NCBI GenBank assembly: GCA_037976565.1
Contig: CP137671.1
Location: forward strand, 25,918,813 to 25,982,812
Source of the DNA: Mesocentrotus franciscanus
Lineage: Eukaryota; Echinodermata; Echinoidea; Camarodonta; Strongylocentrotidae
Direction of reading: 5' to 3'
DNA: 64,000 nt
In this document: positions 1-12,535 of the stretch, in pieces
Layout: each line of letters begins with the position of its first letter
Numbering within the stretch: position 1 is the first letter of the stretch
The notes under the pieces: model-generated
The model's database searches: none
Seen by the model: the letters and a program-made list of their open reading frames with translations, nothing else
What the model was told of the DNA's origin: nothing
Made by a program: the position numbers and the translations under genes

Positions 1-2790
1 CAATTATTATTCGCACAAAAGGCTGGTTACATGGGAATACAATTTCACATGTGCTATGGGAATCGATAATGGACCATGGGCCTTGAGTGTATCGGCCTTC
101 AAAATTTAGATAAAATAAAATGAAAAATATGTTTGTTTGTTTTTTTGTTTGTTTTTTATTTTTTATTTTCCTATCTTCTGTATAATAGTTACTGTCATAA
201 CCAAAAATAGTATTCCTCTTGTAAACTTAAAGGTTAGCAAGGAGTGCAAGATATTAAAAATTTGAGATTAAAGTAAGTACATAGCTACTGAGTGGTTACA
301 TACATTTCACATTGTATTGACCAGATTCAAATGATCGACTTATACACCAGGTGTAGTAAAGTAATTCCACGTTCGTGTTGCCTAACATTTCAGAAAAGTA
401 GAGGTACAATAATAATTAATCTTGCGTAGCCACACCCCCTATGATCAGAAACGTGGATGCATATGTGTTAGTATGTACATGCGTGTAAACAAGACTGATA
501 TGAAAAATACAGAAGTCTGTTACAAAACTCTATCAATCAGCATCGAAATACCCGCCCAGTCGGGCGCTTCAGCAGAGTATCAGGATAAAATTATGATAAA
601 CAAGAGTGGAGTAGACACGCCCCCTCTGATTAGAGAGTACATGATGTATGCAGTGACGAAAGTTTGACAAGGGGTGAATGGTGAGGTAACTGTGAGGCCA
701 CAACAAACATTATTAAGATACCTGTACGTGCCAAGTCGGGCATTAGGAATTACAATTCAAGTAAATCGTATAAAATAGTTGAGATTGTGAACAATACAAA
801 AGGGTAGATTGGGTCAGTCTTCTGCATTAAAGGCCTATAGTGCATGAGTTGCAGAGATAATTAAAAGGGGGAAAAACGCAGAATATAGAATGCGATCCGC
901 ATTGTAATAAGCACATTCAATAAATCAGTGTAATTTATTCTGTACGTTGTGGTATCATGGATCTACTACTCTGAATCAACACTTGTTTGCCCTCTCGAGT
1001 ATATCAACTGAGTATCATAACAAAAAGGGATTGATCATGCGTGTATAGCCACACCCTCTCTGATCAGGCACTTGGATGCATGCTTGTTTTCATTGTAGGG
1101 ACTGATTGGCCAAATAATAGAGTTTTTACAAAGCTCAGATCAATCAGCTTTGAAATACCCTGCATGTCGAGTATTTAGTAATGTATCAGTATAAGTGTAC
1201 GTTAATCTCACATGGAATAGCCACGCCCCCTGATCAGACAGCGCATGCTGTACATGGTGTATGCAGGCACACAAATTGTAATTAGTATATTTAACAAGCC
1301 GATGTAATTGGTCATGCGTATTGTGAAATTAACCCATACCTGCCCTAACGAGCATTTTAGTTGAGTGTCATGATAGATGGAGATTAATCATGCATGTATA
1401 GCCACACACTTTTTTGACCAGGCACTTGGGTGCATGTGTGTTTTTAATATCAGGGCCGGTTTGTCAAATAGAAGACTTTGTTACTGAGCCATTGTCTGTT
1501 ATAGAAAATATCCTTGAAATTCAGGAAGATTGTTTTGGCGCACGAAAGGGCGATCTTGGGAATACAATTTCACCTGCGCTATATAATTATATACAGCTGT
1601 TAAAATTTACAATCCCAACAATATGCTTACAGTTCTTTGGTCAAGAAATGCGGCAAATTAGTCTTCATTGAATATCTACACACATTGAAAACCATCAAGC
1701 AGTCAAGAATGTGGATTTTATTTTTATTTTTTTTCCTAAAAATAAAGAATACTGTGTAGGATGCTTTTCACAAATTTAGAAGTTAAAGTTATGTTCAACC
1801 CGACATTTCACGGGTGTAAACAATCGGGGATTTGTATGGGTGTATCGGTCTCTAAAAATTAACATAAAGAAGCGAGAATACTAATTGTTTCTTTCTGTAG
1901 CTTTCTTAATTTGTGCAGAGTAATCATCATTTCGTATTCCTTAAAAGGTTTGTGATTTATTTAATATAGAAAATTAAGTACAACACTAGCAGATGGTTAA
2001 ATACATTTCATATTGTATAAATCAGTTTCAAATGGTAGACTCATGCCCAGGGTATCGTAAAATCACTTAACGCCTGCGTTGGCGAACATTTCAGGTAAAG
2101 TGCGAGTCATGTATGGAGTAGCCACGCCCTCCCTGATCAGACAAGTGGATACACATGTGCGAGTTTGGTACACATGAATGTAGGGCTGATTTGGAGATAT
2201 CAAACAGCATTGAAATAGCCGACTCGTCGGGCGTTTTAGTAGAGTACCCGAATAGGTGTATGTTAGTCATGCATGAAATAGCCACGCCTTCTCTGATCAG
2301 ACAGCGCATGTACATGGTGTATGTATGCACACAAGTTGTAATTAACATATTTAACAGGCTAATGTAATTGGGGATGCGCATTGAGATCAACCCATACCTG
2401 TCTAGTAGGGGTCCATGGATGGAGATTGATCATGCATGTATAGCCACACCCTCTCTGACAAGACATTAGGGCGCGTGCGTGTTTTCAATCATGGAGCTCG
2501 TTTTATCTCTTTGGTTTTAGCTCCATGCTCGTACCAAACAGTACTGAAGCACAGATAGGTTATGTATGTTGTTCAATAATGGAATAGCCACGACCCCTCT
2601 AATCAGACAGTTCATATGTACATGAGGCGTTCAGGCACGCGCACGCGAGGGGTGAATTGTGGTGTTAATGTGAGGCCATGCATGAACAACCGAATTAACC
2701 ACAACTATTCATTGTTTGGACGAACAAATTGGATTAAATTTCAAGCGAATCGTTTATAATAGTTGAGATGGCTAACAATAAAAAAAGGTG
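1..2790. repeat. Degenerate tandem array with recurring GATCAG box
   Basis: A box close to ATAGCCACGCCCTCTGATCA recurs near 427, 617, 1049, 1207, 1397, 2119, 2278, 2438 and 2586. Many neighbouring copies are about 150-190 bases apart. A longer order is also visible: the stretch at 293-392 (TACATTTCACATTGTAT onwards) is matched at 1994-2094, and the one at 32-60 is matched near 1557-1580, so a unit of roughly 1.5-1.7 kb seems to have been duplicated. The short open frames here follow the repeat and show no codon-like constraint. I see no gene. Confidence 0.75.
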
Positions 2791-3093
2791 CTAATCACAC
2801 CCTCATTCATTTCTCAGTCAAACAAATTGGATTACATTTCAAAACGAATCGTTTAAAATAGTTGAGATGGTGAACAATGAAGGTGCACTGATTACCATAA
2901 GAATACTACCAATCTTCAGTTTTTAAGGTTTGAAAAGTGACTAGAGGTAATTGAACGATAAAAATGACAAAATTGTAGATAAAGTGATTACCAATTCAGT
3001 GAATACTTTCAGCATTATGAAAGTTGATAAATATGATTTAATTGTCCAAGACGGTGTTTCCTTCTTGTTTTCGTTTCTCATCAACACCTACAG

Positions 3094-3534
3094 ACCTATG
3101 AGGTGATGGAAACTAAACGTGTGGACAAAGGGCTAGTGGGTTTATACCTGTTACCCAGCACAGTAACACCCAGTGGTGATGCACTAAGCAGTGCCTGCAG
3201 CCATCCGCAAAGACCTCCCAGCGTTGACGGGGCGTTGCATCCTGACGACCAAGGTTATATCCCAATGGACATCACCCATTCTGAAGGAATATACATGACC
3301 CATATACGTCATGGTCCTAACCGGGAAGCTGAGGCTGGGATCGCCTGCGAAAGGAGAGAAACTGAATTGGAAACGTGTCCTGCCGCAATAGACAATAAAC
3401 CTGACGAAATCAACGACGATGGCCACGATGATGAGGACAGTGTGTACGATACCGTCGGTGAGGACGACGTTATCTGCCATGAATATGTGGAACCGATTGG
3501 TCAGGCACCTAGGTTAATTGAGACTGCACTTTGA
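3094..3534 (+). CDS. Terminal exon of an unidentified protein with tyrosine signalling motifs
   Basis: A long pyrimidine tract ends in CTACAG at 3093. From 3094 one frame stays open for 146 codons to a TGA at 3532-3534. It starts TYEVMETKRVDKG, so the exon is entered in phase 0 and an internal ATG is not needed. The protein is acidic in its second half, hydrophilic, and has no membrane segment. Five tyrosines sit in short signalling-like contexts: YEVM and YIPM (the YxxM pattern bound by PI3-kinase p85 SH2 domains), SVYDTV (fits the ITIM pattern SxYxxV), IYMTH and HEYVEP. This looks like the cytoplasmic tail of a receptor or an adaptor C-terminus, but I do not recognise the family. The upstream exons are not in the window. 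Composition is clearly richer in GC than the flanks, as expected for real coding sequence. Confidence 0.7.
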   Translation, partial: TYEVMETKRVDKGLVGLYLLPSTVTPSGDALSSACSHPQRPPSVDGALHPDDQGYIPMDITHSEGIYMTHIRHGPNREAEAGIACERRETELETCPAAIDNKPDEINDDGHDDEDSVYDTVGEDDVICHEYVEPIGQAPRLIETAL

Positions 3535-3557
3535 TATGATTTTGTTTGCGTGGTATT

Positions 3558-3760
3558 TGTGGAGGTGTCCTGGTATAGTGGTACATTCAGTTGACTCTCA
3601 AAACAATGGTTGAGAGTTTGCCCATCTCCGCCAAGGTGTAAATGGGTAAAATTGCTGTGGTATTAATAATTTCAAATCCCTTAGAAAGAACAGCATTGAG
3701 GATGAGACTTCCCTTGGCAAACAAAATTATAATCATTATTATGACTGGAGTAATAAAAAT
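3558..3760 (+). mobile_element. tRNA-headed SINE, family A
   Basis: It begins GGAGGTGTCCTGGTATAGTG, which resembles a tRNA A-box, and continues with a degraded B-box region. The body (AGAAAGAACAGCATTGA and the ATTATTATGA tail) matches the copy on the opposite strand at 40130-40435. It lies just behind the 3534 stop codon, so it probably sits in the 3' UTR of that gene. An AATAAA at 3752-3757 falls in its tail and could act as a polyadenylation signal. Confidence 0.7.
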
Positions 3761-5480
3761 TGGCCACCTAAAATGCAGATAAAAGTATATGTAGAAAAAT
3801 AATGTAGCCCTTATTATGGTTAAGACAAGTACACTGTTCCTCTGTTGCCATTTTTAGAAGAAAGAAAAGTATTTAGATTTTCGACAATACGATTCAAGAC
3901 ACCACGAGATGTAAAATCAACAGGAGAAACGCAGGGGGGGGTCACACCCCTCTAGAGATCTTCAACATACTGAACACCCAAGCTATTTCGGTGAATAAGT
4001 GTCATCCGACGAGTATCCGCCTGATTTCTGGTGGACAGGTGTTTATATACTGGTGGTGTTAATATACACTGTTCTGGTGTAGCGAGAATGGCAAAGTGGT
4101 AGACAAGTGCAAATATGTTTACACATATCTATACATATTTGCCGTATGACCTCTTTTGTGAATACAATTTTCGCAATACATATGATTGATATGGCAATCA
4201 TTTATGACATGTATAATGAATTACATTTAATTTTATGAGCATAACTATCGATATATATATATACAGGGAAGACCTCAGGAGGCCCCGGCCGTCAAACAAA
4301 AAGGGGAAAGGGTTGAGGACCCTGTTATTTCTTTTCTGTCACATGAAACACACGACTTACACCATTTTATTTTCACCGATTTCTCAATTAGCACTTCTAT
4401 CCTTACAAGAAACTGGAGGATGTTTAAAAATATAATTTTGCATACATTTTATGTCAAGTTGCTCTTACTTATCTGTAAATCTTATTTTTGTAGAGCTTAC
4501 ATTCAACATTCAATAACCCTAACTCCTTTTTGTTTTTTTTAAGGGGAAACAAGTAGAAGAAAATAAACACACCAGACTGGTGAGAACGCATGATCCCTAT
4601 GCCATTGGAAATTCCTACCTATATCCCCGATTTCAGAAATTTATCATCATAAACAGTTGAGCACATCCTCCACACCCACCCCTCACTTCAGAAACCGTTC
4701 GCCATGCATGCACTGCCTTACTGTTGAGTGCTGCCAAGGTATAGCGAAAAGGCTGAAATTCAAAAGAAAATATGAAAAGCACCACAATGAATAAAAAGCA
4801 AAACCAATATTCGTTTCGAATGATTTTGTTCAGGTACAATAGAAACGAGGAGACGCTTTCGAAATATTTTTTGGACTTTGGATCTTTACTTGCATTTGAT
4901 TGATATGGGTTCATCATGTTCTTTTGTGTTCGAGAAGGAAAACATTGAATAACTGTATTATTACATACACCAAGCATCAAATGCATTGCCTTTCGCGTTT
5001 GCTGTTCTCTATTCCTTGTCAGATTTTTGACTGATTCCATTGTGGACTTTGGATCTTTGAATGCATGCGACTCCTAGGCGTAGCTACAGGGTACATTGGG
5101 GCTAACCCCCCCCCCCCCTTCTAAATCGAGTGGTGAAAAAATACTAAAAGAAATAAACGAGAACAGATAGGAAACGGAAGAAAGAAAAAGGAGGAGAAAA
5201 GGAGACGTCTGCACCACCTCCGCCTCTTCCCCCTTCCAACACTAGCCTTGTAACTTTGAATTTCATTTTCAGAGTTATACCGGAAGCCCCCGTCATTCTA
5301 GTGCCCCCTCAATGGGTCTACTCACGCTACGCCACGGATTCGACTGCTCAGCATTTGTCACGTTTTCCTGTGTACGAGGATTTAAAAAAAGTAATTGTAT
5401 CCATACCACCACCTTACAAACGCTTTGCCTTTCAAATATGAATGTTTTACTTTTATCCTTTCCAAACAATTACAATGATA
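3761..5480. other. No gene seen; AT-rich intergenic DNA
   Basis: Short open frames on both strands lack splice context or recognisable domains. There is a run of 14 C at about 5107-5120 and a short (TA)n at 4250. I see nothing else. Confidence 0.5.
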
Positions 5481-5482
5481 AT

Positions 5483-5489
5483 AATAATA

Positions 5490-5520
<31 letters not shown>

Positions 5521-5768
5521 TGGGTTCTTGTTCAGCACTCGTGTCGTCGACCTTGATACTCCTGACGCTTTACAATTATTATCCTGGCTTCAGCATGGCT
5601 GCCATTATGGCGCTCTAGCATTTCAAGGAATTGATCCCTAACAGGTACTCATTTACCTCACCTGGGTCGAGTGTGGCAATTATAAATAAATGTCTTGCCA
5701 AAGGACATTAATGTCACGGGAGAACTCGAACCGTCCAGTGACTTATCCACCAGACCACGACACCACTA
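5483..5768 (-). mobile_element. SINE family A copy with (AAT)n tail
   Basis: Read on the - strand, the head near 5768 (TGGTGTCGTGGTCTGGTGG) is tRNA-like. It is followed by the TGTCCTTTGGCAAGACATT and CCAGGTGAGG boxes that recur in the copies at 7736 and 60000. The 3' end is the imperfect (AAT)n tract at 5483-5521, which matches the SINE 3' tails elsewhere in the window. Confidence 0.7.
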
Positions 5769-6372
5769 CAAGTTTCCTGATGTATCCAACTCAATGGTAG
5801 CTAGTATTCTTAGTCATGTTCGCCCTCTGTCGACAACAATTCGGCTACCTATTCCATAACCTCCTCATCTAATCATTAAGACAATAACCATACCACATGT
5901 TCTCATACATGTATTTAGTCCCAATCTTCATCTTCATACTTCTACAATTTAGGTTCTATGCCCTCTCATTATACCAATAGATACATTTTTTACGCGGAGA
6001 GCGGGGAAATGTGGTAAAAAAATTATAAAAGCCCCATTCCCTTACTTCATTTTGATTGTTAAGATCATTAGCATAAAGGCATATCCACGGCTACCTGTGA
6101 TTGCCTGCACAGGGTGTCATGAAATTATATGATATAAAATCAATCTCCTACCCTTTATCTTACCAACAACAACAACAGCATCAAGAACAGCAGCACCATC
6201 GACGACAACATCAATAACAAAAACAACAACATCATCAACGAAAACAGAAACAATAACAACAGCATAATATCACGTGTGGTGCATCACTTAAAAGGAGGTA
6301 GTGCTTCAGTATCCTTTTGTATTCTTCGTTTAATACAAGATACCTTAACTAGAAAAAAAAAAACATTTAAGT

Positions 6373-6500
6373 ATGACGGAGTGTCGTGGCCGGGTGGTTT
6401 AAGGCGCTTGACTGGAGCGCTCGAATCCCGACACGGCACTAATATCCTTTGACAAGATATTAACCTGCACTTGCAATTAATCTAAGCAAATCAAAATTAT
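6373..6500 (+). mobile_element. SINE family A head fragment
   Basis: The sequence GTGTCGTGGCCGGGTGG starts a tRNA-like head with GCGCTTGACTGGAGCGC. The B-box-like CGAATCCCGACAC and part of the body (TAATATCCTTTGACAAGATA) follow. It is cut off by the start of the LINE fragment at about 6500. Confidence 0.65.
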
Positions 6501-7735
6501 ATGATAATGATAATAAAGGGCAAAAGGAGATCCGTCAAAATAAGAGGTGCTCTCGAAATATCTGGATCTAAATTACACCAAGTAGATAAGGCATCTTTTG
6601 TAGGACTACAAATTGATATGAAACTCACATGGATTGAACATATAAAAATGGTAAATCGAAATATTTGTTCAAAAGTCGGAATTTTGTTCCGAATACGGCA
6701 TTATGTCCCACACAACATTTTAGTGCTATAATACAAAGCGTTAATCCAGCCACACACCGTACTGTGTATGGAATTGAAGTATGGGCAACCACATACAACA
6801 CCAACTTGAATTGTATTTTCCTTACACCCAACATGGCGATGAGAGCGATAACCTTTAGCCCAAGAGGTACCCATTCGGAACCCCTGTTCCAAAAGATAAC
6901 ATTTAAAAATATTTACAACCCTCATTTCCTATCTGTCTCAACCGTCATCTATGACTTATTAAACGGCAATCTTCCTCACTCCTTAATTGAATACTGTCAG
7001 GTAATAGAGCACAAATATGGCACAAGGGGCAAAGAACATGGACAGCTATATCTGCCTAAATGCAAAACCACACAAGGTCAATTTTCAATATCATTTATGG
7101 GCGTGAAAATATGGAATAGTATACCATATGATTTAAGAGCAATAAGATCTAAACATGCTTTTCGAAAAGGGTAAAGGAAACATCTAAATACTTTGAGTTA
7201 AACAAATGTTAAGACTTCTTAAAATGGCAAAAAAGAAATCTCATATTGGAGATTTTCTAAAAAGACCGTCACATTTAATAGATAATGATGTATTTTGAAT
7301 TTATTCTTTGTTCTGATACGGAAGTCTAAAAAAACATTTGACTTACATGTATATATTAAGTAAGGAATATTTCTAAATGAATATTCCATTTCCTTCTTTA
7401 CTTTCATTTTGTAGTTTGTGTTACATGTATATATATATATATATATGTAATATAGAATAGTAAAAAATAGTTTTTTAAATTCTTGCCAAAGAAAGGGAAC
7501 CAGACTCGACTAGCACTTGTACTAATTTCTGGTACCCCGTTTAACAACACAAGTGTACACATAATCTTTTATTTCATTTGTATATAACATACTTTGTAAA
7601 ACAATGTTTATCTTATTCATGTGTAATGTTATTTATCTTGTGTTATATTCTTATATTTTATGTAATCATGCTTTATACATTATGTTTTGCTTGTTATTAT
7701 TTTTGTTGTTAATAAACTCAAACTCAACTCAACTC
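6500..7735 (+). mobile_element. Non-LTR retrotransposon fragment, RT C-terminal part
   Basis: Two overlapping frames (6501-6731 and 6665-7174) give the usual region downstream of the reverse transcriptase palm: LTWIEHIKMVNRNICSKVG, then IRHYVPHNILVL, then VYGIEVWATTYN and VKIWNSIPYDLRAI. The switch between the frames at about 6720 is a frameshift. The catalytic YADD motif is absent, so this is a 5'-truncated dead copy. AT-rich sequence to about 7735, ending in repeated CTCAA, is probably its 3' untranslated part. The family matches the fragment at 21585-22190 (same KVGILF-MRHFVP-NILV run). Confidence 0.75.
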
Positions 7736-8330
7736 AACTTGCTACTCTCCACCCAGGTGTTGAATTGGTAACCGGTAGGATGAGTAGTATTGGAGCGTCA
7801 AGTAACGCCTGGCTGGAATGCACCCCAGTGAGAGGAGATTGTGCATACAGTGTGTGCGGGCGAGTATTGAATCCAATGACCGGGGTAATAGTATATCTGT
7901 AAAGCGCTTAGAGACATCGTAGATGTATTAAAGGGAATGGGTATCTTTGTCTCAGATTCTAAACAAACTCCTGGATTTAGCTCATGCTGCAATCATAATT
8001 ATAAACCTTTAGGTCAGTCAGGAATCCCATGACGTTTACAAGCCGATCGTCCGTCTGATTATCAAGATATTCATGATCGGAATTCGAAACTTCAAAAACC
8101 GTTTTACCAACGGTTTTTTATAACACTACAGTCTATTGAGGAAAATGAATATGGTAAAACCGGTCACTCAAAGATTTTTTCACTTTTTTGAGGCACATTT
8201 TGTAGACGTTATTACACCATATCGCAGACGCTGATAACATTTAGGGCCATGCATCTCAGATTTGCCGTTAAACAATGCCTTTAAGCGCTATATAAAAGCG
8301 GAATATTATTATTATTACTTTTAAAAAAAA
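7736..8330 (+). mobile_element. SINE family A, split by a TTAA element
   Basis: The first part (7736-7931: CTCTCCACCCAGGTGTTGAA, then ACCGGGGTAATAGTATATCT and TGTAAAGCGCTTAGAGACAT) is the SINE body. The tail GCGCTATATAAAAGCGGAAT plus (ATT)n resumes at 8285. The intervening 349 bases are a separate insertion flanked by TTAA. Confidence 0.75.
7932..8280. mobile_element. TTAA-flanked MITE (copy 1)
   Basis: It is flanked on both sides by TTAA (7928-7931 and 8281-8284). Ends are short imperfect inverted repeats (AGGGAATGGG at the left; AGGCATTG on the reverse strand at the right). The whole body is found in reverse orientation at 55966-56340. It interrupts a SINE, which gives the insertion order directly. 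The TTAA target suggests piggyBac or Kolobok type mobilisation. Confidence 0.75.
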
Positions 8331-8787
8331 TCTTATACAGTGTATAGTAATATCAGTCATTTTACAACATATTTTGCACAACATTCTCAGACAAACATCA
8401 CATTGCCACTTATTATAGGACAAGCCTAATTAAGGAAATATTTTCAAATTCATTTTCTTATCATCATCATCATCATCGTCGTCGTCGTCGTCATCATCGT
8501 CATATTAGTTGGTTCTTGTATAGCGCTCATGTTTCTTAACCCGTTCCTTCCGACATTATTCAGCCCGATAGCCGCCTCACAAACGAGAATAAAAATCAAA
8601 GACTCGACCAGTTCGCTGCCGTGCGTGCGTTCAGCGGCCGTACAAGGCGTGTGCGTTCAAGCCTGGCCAGTGGCTTCGACGAGCAGGAACATTGCGCATG
8701 CGCAGATCTGGCCCACCTCTACAGCTAAGTTACGTAAGAGGAACAATGGTCGTGGCCGAGGGTATGGCGCGCCGTTTGACCAATAAT

Positions 8788-8990
8788 TCAGATAAACACT
8801 GTTTATCGCCGATAAACACTGTTTATCTTCGAAAAACACTGTTTATCGAGCGATAAACACTGTTTATCGAGAGAAACTGTGTTTATCAGTCGATAAACAG
8901 TGTTTATCGCCGAAAAAACAGTGCTTATCGCCGATAAACGGTGTTTATCGAGAGAAACTGTGTTTATCGCCGATAAACAATGTTCAAGTA
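8788..8990. repeat. Left outer array of the fold-back element
   Basis: About ten units of about 20 bases, each a near-palindrome of the form CGATAAACAGTGTTTATCG, with variants such as AGAAACTGTGTTTATC. The right counterpart is longer. Confidence 0.85.
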
Positions 8991-11900
8991 TCTGATTTAT
9001 TTGGCAAATGGCGCGCACTCGTAGGCCTACTCGAGATCAGAGCCGTATGCACTACTCCGCACGTTAGTCAGGTGGCTTAGTGAAATTACCGTTACTTAAT
9101 TGCATGATAAAAGCACCATTTTTGGTACAGGGTTTCCTTAGGACCTACTCAACGATATTAGGCTAGGAGCCCCCGGCAAAATTTCAATTTAAGGCTGTGG
9201 GGCAGGGGCGTCTTTGGAGCCCCAAATAATTTTATAACATTGATTTGTTGTTGTGCAAATGCCATTTTGGTACAGGGCTTCTTTAGGACCTGCTGAATGA
9301 TGGTAGGATAGGAGCCCCGGCATTACTATTCATATATGTGTGATTGGAGGCCCCATGGCATTTGTACAACAAAAACTCAATGGTATATTACCTTATAAAT
9401 TATTTGTGGACTACGAGGCGATGCCCCCGCCCCACACCCTTATATGATATTCGTGCCGGGGGCTCCTACCCTAATATCTTTCAGTAGGTCCTAAGGAAGC
9501 CCTGCACCAAAAATGGCATTTGTATAACAACAAAGCAATGTTATAACATTATTGGGGGCTCCAAAAATACGCCCCGCCCCCACACCCTTAAATTGATGTT
9601 TTTTTTTTTGCCGGGGGCTCCTAGCCTAATATCATTTAGTAGGTCCTAAGGAAACCCTGTACCAAAAATGGTGCTTTTATCCGGCAAGTAACGGTAATTT
9701 TACTAAGCCACCTGACTAATCATTACAGCGATATTAGTGATTATATTCGCTATATGATTGAAAGAGAGAGAGAGCATAGCCCGGGTTCAAATTCAGTATT
9801 CGTTAAATTATTAAACCCGGTGCTCATGATCATTATATGCCATGTTATTGTAATGCAACGCTACACACAAATAGTACCAGATTGCCGTTTATTGTCTTCA
9901 AATATTGTTCAAATAGCATTGTAGAGACGATGTCACGATGAACAAATAAGAATAATAATGCAAGGTCGTTTTAATAGTCATGAGAATGTCAACTTCTATC
10001 TCTCTCAGCTTAATAGTCCGAACAATAGAATGAACCGAGAGGAAGCAACTGAAATTTCTTAACAACGGAAACTTCTCCAATGGAGCCTAACATTAGATTT
10101 GTTTTCCCATTCAAATAGCATTGTAAAGGCGGTGAAAAACAAAGGAATAATACTAATATTCCGTCGTTAATGGTGAGAATGTTCACGTCTATCTCTCTCA
10201 GCTAATTACGGCAAACAGTGGGCTCAACCAAGCGCAATCAACTGTTCAACGAATTTGTCATGAGTCCTGAAATTTCAATTTGTTACTGCACGTCATAGTA
10301 GCATTAAAGAGTAGCAATGGCGAACGATTATCGCTAAAATTGAATAATAGTTGCTTAATTTGCTTTCCTAAAAATAACATGAGACATCAAGCTACATAGA
10401 ACTATGCTCGACAAACATGATATTGTCTTGAAAACAGTCAGAAAACATTGGAACTAGAATTAATAAGAGATAATGCGATCATATAAACATTTTGTCCATG
10501 TTCATCCTCCAGTACCAAATACCCAAGCAAAACTCGAGCCAGATGCAAATGAAAAGCTTGCAACCAAAAGGCGCTAAATCCACTCTTCACCAAATTGCAT
10601 GTTTTACACGATTTGAATAGACCTCTCTCATGTGTATCTAAATCACTAAATTTTCCCTCAGAATTCATTGTTTCATGAAAATATTGATATGAAATTTACA
10701 CTTTCAACCAAAAGGCGCTAAATCCATTTCAGATTTCAACTCTTACTCTTTAATGCTACTATGACGTGCAGTAACAAATTGAAATTTCAGGACTCATGAC
10801 AAATTCGTTGATTGCGCTTGGTTTAGCCCACTGTTTGCCGTAATTAGCTGAGAGAGATAGACGTGAACATTCTCACCATTAACGACGGAATATTAGTATT
10901 ATTCCTTTGTTTTTCACCGCCTTTACAATGCTATTTGAATGGGAAAACAAATCTAATGTTAGGCTCCATTGGAGAAGTTTCCGTTGTTAAGAAATTTCAG
11001 TTGCTTCCTCTCGGTTCATTCTATTGTTCGGACTATTATGCTGAGAGAGATAGAAGTTGACATTCTCATGACTAACGACCTTGCATTATTATTCTTATTT
11101 GTTCATCGTCTCTACAATTCTATTTGAACAATATTTGAAGACAATAAACGGCAATCTGGTAATATTTGTGTGTAGCGTTGCATTACAATAACATGGCATA
11201 TAAATGATCATGAGCACCGGGTTTAATAATTTAACGAATACTGAATTTGAACCCGGGCTATGCTCTCTATCTCTTTCAATCATAGCGAATATAATCACTA
11301 ATATCGCTGAAATGATTCTTAGTCAGGTGGCTTAGTAAAATTACCGTTACTTGCCGGATAAAAGCACCTTTTTGGTACAGGGCTTTCTTAGGACCTACTA
11401 AATGATATTAGGCTAGGAGCCCCGGCAAAAAAAAAAATCAATTTAAGGGTGTGGGGCGGGCGTATTTTGGAGCCCCAATAATGTTATAACATTGATTTGT
11501 TGTTATACAAATGCCATTTTGGTGCAGGGCTTTAGGACCTACTGAAATATATTAGGTAGGAGCCCCGGCACGAATATCATATAAGGGTGTGGGGGGCATC
11601 GCCTCGTAGTCCACAAATAATTCATAAGGTAATATACCATTGAGTTTTTGTTGTACAAATGCCATGGGGCCTCCAATCAAACATATATGAATAGTAATGC
11701 CGGGGGCTCCTACCCTACCATCATTCAGCAGGTCCTAAAGAAGCCCTGTACCAAAAATGGCGTTTGTACAACAAAACTCAATGTTATATTACCGTAATTA
11801 TAAATTATTTGTGGGCTACGAGGCGACGCCCCCGCCCCACACCCCTATATGATATTCTTGCCGGGGACTCCTACCCTAATATCGTTCAGTAGGTCCTAAG

Positions 11901-12184
11901 GAAGCCCTGTAAAAATGGCATTTGTCCAACAACAAATCAATGTTATACAATTATTTAGAGCTCCAAAAGACGCCCCTGCCCCGAGCCTTAAATTAAAATT
12001 TTTGCCGGGGCTCCTAGCCTATATCGTTGAGTAGGTCCTAAGGAAACCCTGTACCAAAAATGGTGCTTTTATCAGGCAATTAAGTAACGGTAATTTCACT
12101 AATCCACCTGACTAACGTGCGGAGTAGTGCATACGGCTCTGATCTCGAGTAGGCCTACGAGTGCGCTCCATTTGCCAAATAAAT

Positions 12185-12535
12185 CAGATACTTGAACATT
12201 GTTTATCGCTGATAAACACTGTTTATCGACTGATAAACACAGTTTCTCTCGATAAACACTGTTTATCGGCGATAAACACTATTTATCGACTGATAAACAC
12301 AGTTTCTCTCGATAAACACTGTTTATCGGCGATAAACACTGTTTATCGGCGATAAACACTGTTTATCGGCGATAAACATTGTTTATCGAGAAAAACTGTG
12401 TTTATCAGTCGATAAACATAGTTTTTCTCGATAAACAGTGTTTATCGCTTGATAAACAGTGTTTATCGCTCGATAAACAGTGTTTTTCGACGATAAACAG
12501 TGTTTATCGGCGATAAACAGTGTTTATCTGAATTA
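12185..12535. repeat. Right outer array of the fold-back element
   Basis: About seventeen units of the same palindromic 20-base motif in inverted order relative to 8788-8990. The difference in unit number between the arms shows expansion or contraction after insertion. Confidence 0.85.

Noticed and set aside
3184..3480. 98-codon frame on the - strand opposite the 3094-3534 exon
   Set aside because: It is a shadow of the + strand exon, which has the splice acceptor and codon-like composition.
8788..12535. CRISPR-like arrays of regularly spaced palindromes
   Set aside because: There are no unique spacers; units abut each other and lie in transposon arms of a eukaryotic genome.
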